NCBI GenBank assembly: GCA_913049555.1
Contig: CAJWYM010000037.1
Coordinates: 1-36,200 of the forward strand
Reading direction: 5' to 3'
Length of the DNA stretch: 36,200 bases
Source: an uncultured Opitutia bacterium
GTDB taxonomy: Bacteria; Verrucomicrobiota; Verrucomicrobiia; Opitutales; CAJWYM01
The position numbers and the translations under genes were made by a program. The first letter of the stretch is position 1, and each line of letters begins with the position of its first letter. Shown here piece by piece: positions 26,260 through 34,823 of the stretch. Below the pieces are notes generated by a model. It made no database searches. It was not told the DNA's origin and was given only the letters and a program-made list of their open reading frames with translations.

Positions 26260-26871
26260 ATGTTGTGTTCAAAAATTCGTGTTTTTTTATTGAAGCCCTT
26301 AGTTGCGGTTTCTTGTTTATTAGTTGCTTGTGGAAAAAACGAGCAGACTAACTATAAGATCCCAAAAGAGGAAATTCAATTCACGGTTCCTTCCATTCAG
26401 GCTTCAAGTCCCGGTGGTGAAATGGCAAAGGGCAAGGTTCCCGTAGCCACTGACAGCGATTTGCCTGATTGGAACCCACCTAGCCATTGGGTGGCTGGAA
26501 AAACCAGCAACATTCGTAAGGGTTCTTTTTCCTATCAAGAGAATTCAGGCAGCAAGCTAGAGGTTTCCGTGACTGTTTTCCCAGGGGATGTAGGAGGTCT
26601 ATTAGCCAATATCAATCGTTGGGCAGGTCAAATTAGTTTACCCCCATACACTGAAAGTGATTTAAAGAACATCACCGTAACCAAAACTGTTCATTCTACT
26701 CTCGCAACGATTGTTCGGCTGAACAACCCAAGTCAACAAAAGAGTATCATAGCCGCTATTTTTAAGAACAATGGGAACAGCTGGTTTGTAAAAGCAAGCG
26801 GAGATCAATCGGCCATTTTTTCTCAAAACACTTCTATACAATCTTTCATAGATTCAATCCAATTTAATTAG
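26260..26871 (+). CDS. Lipoprotein encoded upstream of resB
   Basis: 203 residues from the ATG at 26260; a TTG at 26239 is also in frame but would spoil the signal peptide. The lipobox LVAC puts the lipidated Cys at residue 24. The mature part begins GKNEQTNYKIPKEE and includes a conserved-looking WNPPSHWVAGKTSNIRKGSF and a C-terminal segment on NGNSWFVKASGD. Similar lipoproteins precede ResB/CcsA genes in PVC bacteria as far as I recall. The function is unknown; a helper in cytochrome c assembly or haem/apocytochrome handling is inferred only from position. The stop lies two bases before the resB GTG. Confidence 0.75.
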   Translation: MLCSKIRVFLLKPLVAVSCLLVACGKNEQTNYKIPKEEIQFTVPSIQASSPGGEMAKGKVPVATDSDLPDWNPPSHWVAGKTSNIRKGSFSYQENSGSKLEVSVTVFPGDVGGLLANINRWAGQISLPPYTESDLKNITVTKTVHSTLATIVRLNNPSQQKSIIAAIFKNNGNSWFVKASGDQSAIFSQNTSIQSFIDSIQFN

Positions 26872-26873
26872 TA

Positions 26874-28058
26874 GTGAAGAAAATACTTAAATTATTTTCA
26901 TCGCTAAGGTTGACTGTTACTCTCTTGTCACTCTCCATGGTTGTGATCTTTTTTGGCACATTAGACCAAGTAGAGTATGGGATTCACCATACCCAAAAAA
27001 GGTATTTTGAGAGTTATTTTGTAATCTGGCAGTATCCGGAACAATGGATCTATTCAAATATTCTAGGTTTTGTTGCAATCCCAATGCCTGGGGGTCACTT
27101 ACTTGGATATTTACTACTAATAAATCTATTAACAGCCCATTTATCCCGTTTCAAACTTACAGCAAAAAAACTGGGCATCAATGTTCTGCATGCAGGATTG
27201 ATTCTTCTAGTGATTTCTGAGTTTATGACAGACTATCTAGCGATTGAATCTCAAATGAGCGTCAACGAAGGAGGCAGCTCCAATTACACTTTCTCAATCA
27301 CTGAAAAAGAAATGGTCCTGATTGATCACTCAGACCCTGATTCAGACACCGTCTATTCAGTGCCTTCCGATCAACTCAAGAAGGATAAAAGTTTAAATAT
27401 AAATGGCACTCCATTTCAAATCAACACACACGAGTACTATGAAAATTCTAAACTGAGTATCGCACCCCCAAATGCTCCTTCAATGCGAATACCTATTACT
27501 GCTGGATGGGGAGAGAATATGAATCTACGTGTGGCTGAGAAAGATTATGATTATTCTGACAATGCCTCCAATATTTCCTCTGCAATCGTGACGATTGCTT
27601 CAGGCACCCAACCTCTCGGAACGTGGGTTCTTTCAAACATCATAAACAACCAATTACCCACCCAAAAGTTTGAACATGAAGGGAAGGAATATTCCATAGC
27701 TCTCAGATTTACTCGGTATTATTTACCGTATAAAATTGAACTGATTGACTTCACCCATGATAAATATCCGGGGACCGAAATCCCCAGAAATTTTTCAAGT
27801 AAAATTCGAGTACAAAATGAATCTCAAAATGACGAGGATCGTGAAGTTCTCATTTACATGAACAATCCTTTGAGGTACGAGGGACTTACTTTCTATCAAC
27901 AATCTTTCGACAATGATGAGACCACATCTATCTTTCAAGTAGTCAAAAACCCAAGTTGGTGGATGCCTTATTTATCAGTAAGTATGGTTGGATTGGGACT
28001 TTTGATTCAATTTCTCTATCACTTTACAAAATTTATAAAGAAGAGCGCAAAATCATGA
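26874..28058 (+). CDS. resB: Cytochrome c biogenesis protein ResB (Ccs1)
   Basis: A 394-residue membrane protein starting with GTG two bases after the lipoprotein stop. It opens with LRLTVTLLSLSMVVIFFGTL (first membrane segment, 11-30) and DQVEYGIHHTQKRYFESYF, typical of ResB. Membrane segments follow at about 70-90 and 101-122, the latter containing His106 in LHAGLIL. A large periplasmic domain comes next, then the NNPLRYEGLTFYQQSF motif and a last segment at about 362-386. With CcsA it forms the system II complex, which exports haem and joins it to CxxCH of apocytochromes c. The stop overlaps the ccsA start (ATGA), so translation is coupled. The assignment is firm. Confidence 0.92.
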   Translation: MKKILKLFSSLRLTVTLLSLSMVVIFFGTLDQVEYGIHHTQKRYFESYFVIWQYPEQWIYSNILGFVAIPMPGGHLLGYLLLINLLTAHLSRFKLTAKKLGINVLHAGLILLVISEFMTDYLAIESQMSVNEGGSSNYTFSITEKEMVLIDHSDPDSDTVYSVPSDQLKKDKSLNINGTPFQINTHEYYENSKLSIAPPNAPSMRIPITAGWGENMNLRVAEKDYDYSDNASNISSAIVTIASGTQPLGTWVLSNIINNQLPTQKFEHEGKEYSIALRFTRYYLPYKIELIDFTHDKYPGTEIPRNFSSKIRVQNESQNDEDREVLIYMNNPLRYEGLTFYQQSFDNDETTSIFQVVKNPSWWMPYLSVSMVGLGLLIQFLYHFTKFIKKSAKS

Positions 28059-29956
28059 AAAAGTTTTTACAAATATCTTTGCCCGCCTTTTTTTTAGTCT
28101 TGCTAATTTTTTATATCTTTAAAGGTCTTGGTCCAAAAAATTACAAACATCTGAATGAAAGACAGGCGTCCGAAAACAAAGAATCCTTTGATGTTGCAAC
28201 CTTTGCAAGCTTACCGGTTTTAGATGGAGGTCGACTCAAACCATGGGATTCTATTGCGAGGAACTCGCTTCTAATTATCCGCGGTAAAGAAAGTATCCGT
28301 ATAGAAAAAAACACCATTACAGCCACAGAATGGTTGATGGATGTTCTGATGAATCCGGAAAAAGCAGACAATTATCCAATATTTCGAATTGATCATACGG
28401 ATGTTCTAGGCTTATTTGGCTGGAAACAAACCGATCAAAAGTATTTTTCAATCAAGGAACTTCAGGAACATTTCCCTAAAATTGATGAGCAATTTAAAAA
28501 AGTAAATCCTAAATCTCAACTTCGCAATACCTACGAAAAAGCGATCGTTAAATTGTTTCAATCCATCAATATTTATCATTCTCTTGTTCATTCAATTCAC
28601 TCCATGATAAGTCCGGGAGCTTTGACTAAGGAATATGAAGCTTTTGAAAAAGGGATCGTTGAAGGAGTGGTTGCAATCGATCTCCAACAAAAAGGAGAGA
28701 AGTTTGATAAAGATGCCATCAACCGCTTTATGCTTTTTGCAGATCATTACTTGGAGCTTTCTAAATTCGCGACTATATTGACCGTTCCAATTCAAGCCGG
28801 CAAAAGCATTCAAGAACCTGGTGAATGGTTGAATATGGGCCAAGCTTTGATGGAACGCATTAAGAAGGATCGTTTCCACCCCGCAGTGCTTCTTTATGGA
28901 AAACTCACTGAATCTTTTAGGATTGGAGATGCTGCCACATTCAACGCCTCTGTCAAAGATTTAAAATATGAATTAGAACAATATCTCCCCGCGCGTGCTA
29001 AAATTGATTTGGAATATCAATTCAACAAATTTGCGGCATTTTATTTGTCTAAGATTTATTACATAGTAATTTTTGTATTAAGTTTTTTAGCGATTTTATT
29101 TCGATCAAAAGAAATGGGTAAATGGATTTATTACTTACTCTTAATGACTGCTTTGATCCATTCCGTAGGTCTAATTGTAAGGATGTACATTCAAGCTAGG
29201 CCTCCTGTAACAAATCTTTATTCATCGGCTATTTTCATAGGATGGATCGCTGTATTATTAGGGGTATTGTTAGAAAAATATTTCAGGAACTGCGTAGGAG
29301 CAATTACCGCGGCCAGTGTTGGTTTTGTAACTCTTCTAGTCGCTAAACATTTGGAAATGAGTGGAGACCAGATGGAGATGATGCGGGCAGTTTTGGATGA
29401 TAACTTTTGGCTAGCTACTCACGTTCCTACAGTTACAATTGGATATGCTGCCACTTATTTAGCGGGTTTTATAGGGATCGTTTACATTTTCATGGGAACG
29501 CTTTCGGATCGCTTGAACAAACAGATGTCTAAAAATCTCTATGCAATGGTCTATGGCATCACTTGCTTCGCAGTCTTGTTTAGTTTCATTGGAACTATGC
29601 TAGGTGGAATTTGGGCCGATGATTCATGGGGTCGTTTTTGGGGTTGGGATCCAAAGGAAAATGGGGCTTTACTCATTGTGATATGGAATGCGGTGATGCT
29701 GCACGCTCGATGGGGAGGATTTGCAAAAGAGCGCGGTATTATGGTGATGGCGGTTTTTGGAAATATTGTAACTACTTGGTCTTACTTCGGAACCAACATG
29801 CTGGGAGTTGGGTTGCATTCCTATGGTTTTATGGACAGCGCTTTTTTCTGGTTGATGGTTTTCAATGCCGTTATGATTGGGATCATGATTTTAGGTAGTT
29901 TTCCCTTCGAAAAATGGAAGAGCTACTCATCGATCCGTGGCATTAAAAGCCACTGA
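28055..29956 (+). CDS. ccsA: Cytochrome c biogenesis protein CcsA with large N-terminal domain
   Basis: 633 residues from the ATG at 28055, overlapping the resB stop by four bases; an in-frame TTG further upstream would lie inside resB. A signal-anchor (about 7-24) is followed by a soluble domain of about 300 residues with the conserved FASLPVLDGGRLKPWDSIARN. The CcsA membrane domain begins near 330 and has seven or eight hydrophobic segments. The haem-handling WWD motif is WGRFWGWDPKE (about 525-535), and PPVTNLYSSAIFIGW and LATHVPTVTIGYA are further CcsA landmarks. It partners ResB in system II haem delivery. The long N-terminal domain is common in PVC and related bacteria and absent from short chloroplast-type CcsA. 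Confidence 0.93.
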   Translation: MKKFLQISLPAFFLVLLIFYIFKGLGPKNYKHLNERQASENKESFDVATFASLPVLDGGRLKPWDSIARNSLLIIRGKESIRIEKNTITATEWLMDVLMNPEKADNYPIFRIDHTDVLGLFGWKQTDQKYFSIKELQEHFPKIDEQFKKVNPKSQLRNTYEKAIVKLFQSINIYHSLVHSIHSMISPGALTKEYEAFEKGIVEGVVAIDLQQKGEKFDKDAINRFMLFADHYLELSKFATILTVPIQAGKSIQEPGEWLNMGQALMERIKKDRFHPAVLLYGKLTESFRIGDAATFNASVKDLKYELEQYLPARAKIDLEYQFNKFAAFYLSKIYYIVIFVLSFLAILFRSKEMGKWIYYLLLMTALIHSVGLIVRMYIQARPPVTNLYSSAIFIGWIAVLLGVLLEKYFRNCVGAITAASVGFVTLLVAKHLEMSGDQMEMMRAVLDDNFWLATHVPTVTIGYAATYLAGFIGIVYIFMGTLSDRLNKQMSKNLYAMVYGITCFAVLFSFIGTMLGGIWADDSWGRFWGWDPKENGALLIVIWNAVMLHARWGGFAKERGIMVMAVFGNIVTTWSYFGTNMLGVGLHSYGFMDSAFFWLMVFNAVMIGIMILGSFPFEKWKSYSSIRGIKSH

Positions 29957-30469
29957 CTCAATATTATTTAAATCATTGCAAACTCAGAGTTCTTGGAAAC
30001 TTAATATTCTGATGATCACAACGGTCGCTTTGGTGCCGTATATTAAACTGAGTTTTATAACAAATCCGCATCACTCATTAGGACTTTGAAAAAGCTTCAC
30101 AAATTTGGCTGCAATAGTGGATAAAAACCCTCATGTAATTTATAGGATCTATTTTAGAGCTTATGAATTCATTTCGCTCTAGTATCTTTTGTTCAAATCT
30201 CATTTCCAATTGCATCATCCGGTTTGAATGCCTTGTTTAACTAAAGGGTGGTTCATCCACTTTATGAGCTTATAAAATTTGAAAGTCATTGAGATCAATC
30301 CCCAATACAAACAATAGAAACTTATCCAGTGATTCATAGATCAACTCAAAAGGTAGATTTTAATTAAATTTCAAGCATCCAATATTTTTGCTAAAACAGA
30401 TTTCCACTCGAATCCAATACTTATAGATTTAAAAATTGAAAAATTCGTTTTATTATATAGTATTATAAT
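29957..30469. other. Intergenic region between ccsA and sulfatase 10
   Basis: No gene seen on either strand. At its right end lie a TATAGT (30456-30461) and a TATAAT (30464-30469, directly before the ATG), after TTGAAA (30436-30441) at a non-ideal distance. I see no clear terminator after ccsA. Confidence 0.5.
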
Positions 30470-32482
30470 ATGCTTATTAGGATCGTTTTTTTATTTTGTT
30501 TTTTACTTTTTAATTTTATCTGGGGCCAACAAAAGCCGAATGTGCTCATGATTATAGTGGATGACTTGAATGATTTGCCACTTCATCCAGAGTTTAAACC
30601 TCAAGCCAAAACGCCAAATATAGATCGCATTTCGAAACAGGGAGTTAATTTTACAAATGCCCATTGTAACAATCCAGTATGTGAACCTTCAAGAAATAGT
30701 CTTTTCTTTGGTCTCTATCCACAAACCACCGGTTTACACTGGTTTGAGCATTCTGAAAAAAATGAAATACTAAAAAATAGCACTCCATTGCAAGAACATC
30801 TACAATCGAATGGCTATCAAGCATTTGGAACGGGTAAAATTTTCCATTCCACTCGCAGGAATAAATCTTTTGATGAATGGGGGCATGACCTCAATTATGG
30901 TCCATGGCCTTGGGATGGAAGACAAAAAAGCCGTTATGGTTTTTTACCGCATCCCTCCCAAAGCGATTTTTTAAAGGCCTCAGCTGACGTTCCCTTTGCT
31001 TGGGAACACTGCTTTGGAACTTTTGAAAAGGTTCCTCATTGGGCCCCAGACCCCAAAAACAATATCCCCGGCTACAAAGGATGGACTCTATATACAGAGC
31101 CTTGGGAGTTCGATTCTAATGGCAAGAGAGATTTAGTTGCTGATGAACTCTCAGCACAATGGGCAGCGAATAAGCTCCGGAGAAAATCAAAGCAACCCTT
31201 TGCTCTTTTTGTCGGATTGACAAAAACGCATACGCCTCTTTACGCTCCAAAATCCTACTTTGATCGCTATCCTCTCGACGAGATAAAAATCCCAAAAAAT
31301 TGGAATTATATAGAGCAAAATCTAGGAAAATTAGAGGACAAAAAATTGTATGGATTTAGACGTTATGAAATGCTAATGAAGTATGGAGGTGAGCTTTATT
31401 TAAAAAAATGGATACAAGCTTATCTAGCGTGTTTATCCTTTGTAGATGATCAAGTGGGAATCCTTTTAGATGCGTTAGAAAGTTCACCCCATAAGGACAA
31501 TACAGTTGTGATATTTACAAGTGATCACGGCTTCCATATGGGTGATAAAGATTTTCTTTACAAAGGAAGTTTATGGGAATCGTCCACTAAAATCCCTCTT
31601 CTCATATCTGGAGTTCATGGTATGGATAAGGGGGTCATTTGCCAAAAACCCGTTTCATTGATTGATTTATATCCAACCTTTGTAGATTTGTGTCAATTGC
31701 CCCAAAATCCAAATTCTAAAAAGAGTGGTTACGATCTAGATGGGCACAGCCTAGTTCCTCTTCTAAATAAAAAAACCAAAGAAAATTGGTCAGGTCCTGA
31801 GGTTGCGATTACCTCCTTAGCTGGTGAGGATCATATGCATTTAACAAACAGAATTGGGATTCCTTATCCAAGTTTTAGTGTAAAATCAAAAGCATGGAGA
31901 TTGATTTTAAGCTCATCTGGAGAAGAAGCCCTTTACCATACTGCCAAGGATCATTACGAACAGATAGATCTGTCTAAAGACCCCATGTTTTATGAAAAGA
32001 AACTGGAGCTCAAATCCAAACTTATCAGACTGAAAGATGGAAAAAAATGGAACTCTTTAATGCCAAAGAGTGAGTGGAAACTTAAAATTGAGCCTTATAA
32101 AGAAAATTGGAGAAGGGACTTATTAGAATTTAAAACCCAGGGCTCATTTGAGTTAGAATCCAAATTGAACTACAAAAGCTTTGAAATTGAATTTGAGTTG
32201 AAATCGAAACAAGTGCTTCACTTTCAAAAAGCAGATGAAAGCTTTATGCTTCAGAATAAAAGCTTTTCTGGAATATGGTCTGATGTAACTGTAAATAGAA
32301 ACAATTGGAACCACTTCAAAATAAATGTATTGGGGGATCGCTATCAACTTTGGATCAATCACCACTTATTTTTAGATAAAAGATCCGAGTCAATAAAAAG
32401 AGAAGATTCTATTAAGATTTTTACAGATTCAACAGAAGTTGAAACCCTATCATTTAGAGGAATGAGGCTAAAAAAGCTCTGA
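30470..32482 (+). CDS. Secreted iduronate-2-sulfatase-like sulfatase fused to a DUF1080-like domain (sulfatase 10)
   Basis: A 670-residue protein with a signal peptide (about 1-19, FLFCFLLFNFIWG). The catalytic domain (about 20-540) resembles sulfatase 3: IIVDDLNDLP, CEPSRNSLFFGLYPQTTG (Cys71), GKIFHSTRR, LTKTHTPLYAP and TSDHGFHMGDKDFLYKG. These are traits of the iduronate-2-sulfatase-like branch. The extra 128 residues (543-670) are beta-rich and contain NNWNHFKINVLGDRYQLWIN and end in VETLSFRGMRLKKL. This is the C-terminal half-pattern of DUF1080/concanavalin-like domains, so a glycan-binding role is plausible. It stands apart from the main array, on the opposite strand, behind the cytochrome c operon. 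Confidence 0.88.
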   Translation: MLIRIVFLFCFLLFNFIWGQQKPNVLMIIVDDLNDLPLHPEFKPQAKTPNIDRISKQGVNFTNAHCNNPVCEPSRNSLFFGLYPQTTGLHWFEHSEKNEILKNSTPLQEHLQSNGYQAFGTGKIFHSTRRNKSFDEWGHDLNYGPWPWDGRQKSRYGFLPHPSQSDFLKASADVPFAWEHCFGTFEKVPHWAPDPKNNIPGYKGWTLYTEPWEFDSNGKRDLVADELSAQWAANKLRRKSKQPFALFVGLTKTHTPLYAPKSYFDRYPLDEIKIPKNWNYIEQNLGKLEDKKLYGFRRYEMLMKYGGELYLKKWIQAYLACLSFVDDQVGILLDALESSPHKDNTVVIFTSDHGFHMGDKDFLYKGSLWESSTKIPLLISGVHGMDKGVICQKPVSLIDLYPTFVDLCQLPQNPNSKKSGYDLDGHSLVPLLNKKTKENWSGPEVAITSLAGEDHMHLTNRIGIPYPSFSVKSKAWRLILSSSGEEALYHTAKDHYEQIDLSKDPMFYEKKLELKSKLIRLKDGKKWNSLMPKSEWKLKIEPYKENWRRDLLEFKTQGSFELESKLNYKSFEIEFELKSKQVLHFQKADESFMLQNKSFSGIWSDVTVNRNNWNHFKINVLGDRYQLWINHHLFLDKRSESIKREDSIKIFTDSTEVETLSFRGMRLKKL

Positions 32483-32685
32483 TTTTTTAGAAACATCCAT
32501 ACACATTTTTTAGATCTATACTATGCGAAAATAGATCGAACAGCTTGTAGTTAAGCCTTTATTTAGGATAATAAAATTGAGGTTTCTGAAAGTAAAAGTA
32601 ATAAATTTGTATTCTTTTTTAATTTTAACTAAATTTTGAAAGTGCTCATTCATTTATTAAGACAAATCAACGATATTTATTGCGG

Positions 32686-33636
32686 ATGATTCGGGAAAAA
32701 TATGAGCATTTAAAAGACCGATTCGGTCTATTTGCTTGGGAAGAAAGAATCAGAGTTGAAACTGAAGTAATCCCGAATAAGAAATTTCGCACTTTTACCC
32801 ACAACATTCTTCATTTCCACTTCTTTATTCGTTTGGCATTGAAAATTCTAGGTTTTTATAAGAGTGCGAATCAAAACTACAAAGACATAAAAGTCTTTTC
32901 AAATGTTGTAAAAATTCCCAATCTTCCGAATTCTTTTGATGGTTATAAAATTCTTCAATTGACAGACTTGCATGTCGATCTTGAGGCGGGCTCCATGATA
33001 CAAGCATTGAGGAAAATAATTCCATCATTGAATTATGATCTCTGTGTCTTAACAGGGGACTATAGAAATGGAGTAAAAGAAGACAATTCTCTTTGCATAA
33101 TGGAAATGCAGGAAATTATTAAACTCATAAAAAAGCCCATTTTTGGAACTCTCGGAAATCATGATAGCATCCAAATGGTAGATGAACTAGAGAAGATAGG
33201 ATTGCCTTTGCTTCTAAATGAAAGTCACGCAGTTAAGAAAGCAGGGGATTCAATACAAATCATTGGGATCGACGATCCAGAATTTTTTAAATCGGACGAT
33301 TTAGAAAAAGCTTTCCATGAGATCGACGACTCAACATTCAACATTTTATTGTCTCACAGTCCATGTTCCTACGATCGAGCCATCAAATATCCGGTAAATT
33401 TAATGCTCTGTGGGCACACTCACGGAGGCCAAGTATGTTTTTTCGATGGCTCCCCTATTTTAACAAGCAGTTCCACTCCTAGGATTTTCTGCCAAGGGGC
33501 TTGGCGATTTAAAAAAATGATGGGCTATACCTCTAGAGGAACTGGAGCTTGTAAAATCCCTATTCGAATTAATTGTCCTGCAGAAGTTACAATTCATAAA
33601 TTAGTAAAAGGAGGCATAGAATGGAAAGAAAATTAA
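32686..33636 (+). CDS. Metallophosphoesterase (YkuE/LpxG-like)
   Basis: 316 residues from the ATG at 32686; a TTG six bases upstream is also in frame. The calcineurin-type set is complete: Asp94/His96 in LTDLHVD, Asp125 in LTGDYRNG, Asn158-His159 in LGNHD, His224 in LLSHSP, and His244/His246 in GHTHGG. A hydrophobic patch (about 41-58, ILHFHFFIRLALKILGFY) may tether it to the membrane. Relatives include YkuE-type phosphoesterases and LpxG/LpxI-replacing UDP-diacylglucosamine hydrolases, so a role in envelope lipid metabolism is possible but unproved. Its 3' end overlaps the next gene by 16 bases. Confidence 0.88.
   Translation: MIREKYEHLKDRFGLFAWEERIRVETEVIPNKKFRTFTHNILHFHFFIRLALKILGFYKSANQNYKDIKVFSNVVKIPNLPNSFDGYKILQLTDLHVDLEAGSMIQALRKIIPSLNYDLCVLTGDYRNGVKEDNSLCIMEMQEIIKLIKKPIFGTLGNHDSIQMVDELEKIGLPLLLNESHAVKKAGDSIQIIGIDDPEFFKSDDLEKAFHEIDDSTFNILLSHSPCSYDRAIKYPVNLMLCGHTHGGQVCFFDGSPILTSSSTPRIFCQGAWRFKKMMGYTSRGTGACKIPIRINCPAEVTIHKLVKGGIEWKEN
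33609..33614 (+). promoter_or_regulatory. Strong Shine-Dalgarno site of the DUF721 gene
   Basis: A perfect AGGAGG six bases before the ATG at 33621, inside the end of the metallophosphoesterase gene. It is the only strong ribosome binding site I can see at a convincing start in this window. Confidence 0.8.
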
Positions 33637-33995
33637 CAGATCCTTTTATAGCAAAACACATATCCACTTTTCAAAACCTTCCAAAAAATGCTCTTGCTTT
33701 CACCCCGAAACCGGTGCCAAAAATTGATTCAACCCTCTCTCATCTATTAGAAAAACTCAAAATAGAAGAACCCAAATTAGATCATATTATCATGAAAAAT
33801 TGGCAAAAGATAATGGGATCTCAATTTGCCCATAGATCTTCCCCAGAAAAAATAACTTCTGAAGGTACGCTACTCATTCGAGTGGGCAGTTCTACCCTGA
33901 AATCAGAACTAAAATTCCAGAAAAAAGGAATTTTAACAAAATTGCAATCCATTGTTGGAAAGAAACAAATTAAAGATCTTCGCTTTTATTTTTAG
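33621..33995 (+). CDS. DUF721 (DciA-like) protein
   Basis: A 124-residue cytoplasmic protein with no signal peptide. The C-terminal two-thirds show the DUF721 pattern: a leading helix (LSHLLEKLKI), NWQKIMGSQFAHRSSPEKI, then LLIRVGSSTLKSELKFQKKGIL and the closing KQIKDLRFYF. DUF721 proteins include DciA, which loads or assists the replicative helicase in many bacteria that lack DnaC. It overlaps the metallophosphoesterase by 16 bases and has a strong Shine-Dalgarno site, so both are probably translated from one message. I leave the symbol blank because DUF721 is broader than proven DciA. Confidence 0.8.
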   Translation: MERKLTDPFIAKHISTFQNLPKNALAFTPKPVPKIDSTLSHLLEKLKIEEPKLDHIIMKNWQKIMGSQFAHRSSPEKITSEGTLLIRVGSSTLKSELKFQKKGILTKLQSIVGKKQIKDLRFYF

Positions 33996-34016
33996 CTTTA
34001 TCGTGTATATTCATTT

Positions 34017-34823
34017 ATGAACACTGAAAATCGCCCCCACCCCGACAAGGCCTACAAAAACCTTGATTTTTTAAACAGTCCAACTGCAAGAAGTATTCGC
34101 GTTCAATGTGAGTTTACTGAACCCGGAGAAAGGTTCCGCAAACTTGGAATCAAACACTCCGTTGTTTTTTTTGGTTCCGCTCGTCCGATCCCAATGGAAC
34201 AAGCGGAGAAGGAGCTCGAAGCCTTAAAAAAAGACAGTGCAGATCCATCCACTTTGATTCGAGCAAAAAATGTGGTTCGTCTAGCCAAGTACTATGAGGC
34301 TACTCGGCAATTAGCCTTTGAACTCACTGAATGGGAAATGAAAAGAACCAATGGAAATCCCAAGATATTTGTTTGCACAGGAGGAGGTCCTGGAATTATG
34401 GAAGCCGGCAACCGTGGTGCACACGAAGCAAATGGAAAATCAATTGGTCTCGGAATCAGTTTGCCTTTTGAACAAACAAACAACGAATACATTCCTTATG
34501 ACTACAGTTTTGAATTTCATTATTTCTTTGTTCGTAAGTATTGGTTCCACTATATATCCAAAGCAATGGTTGCTTTTCCAGGTGGATTTGGGACTATGGA
34601 TGAGTTGTTTGAAGTCCTTACCCTGATTCAAACGAGGAAAAGCACGAAGCACCTACCGATTCTCTTATATGGGAAAGAATATTGGGATGATGTTCTTAAT
34701 TTTGAAAAATATGTTGAGTGGGGAGTTATTTCACCAGAAGATTTAAAATTATTCCGCTTTGTTGATGAGGTTCAAGAAGCAAAAGAAATCATCATTAAAG
34801 AACTTTTAGAACATTATTTATGA
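34017..34823 (+). CDS. LOG-family (TIGR00730) Rossmann-fold protein
   Basis: A 268-residue cytoplasmic protein. VFFGSARP opens the Rossmann fold (about 50-57). GGGPGIMEA (122-130) and PGGFGTMDE (188-196) are the two signature loops of the lysine-decarboxylase-like / LOG family. Characterised LOG members are nucleoside 5'-monophosphate phosphoribohydrolases (cytokinin-activating in plants); in bacteria the role is often general nucleotide turnover. The N-terminal 45 residues and the spacer around 65-95 match the longer bacterial subgroup. It starts 21 bases after the DUF721 stop. There is no Shine-Dalgarno sequence; TATATT lies five bases before the ATG, so it may have its own start site. Confidence 0.9.
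   Translation: MNTENRPHPDKAYKNLDFLNSPTARSIRVQCEFTEPGERFRKLGIKHSVVFFGSARPIPMEQAEKELEALKKDSADPSTLIRAKNVVRLAKYYEATRQLAFELTEWEMKRTNGNPKIFVCTGGGPGIMEAGNRGAHEANGKSIGLGISLPFEQTNNEYIPYDYSFEFHYFFVRKYWFHYISKAMVAFPGGFGTMDELFEVLTLIQTRKSTKHLPILLYGKEYWDDVLNFEKYVEWGVISPEDLKLFRFVDEVQEAKEIIIKELLEHYL

Noticed and set aside
27956-28054. A 33-codon N-terminal extension of CcsA from a TTG.
   Set aside because: It lies wholly within resB; the ATG at 28055 overlapping the resB stop gives a normal membrane anchor.
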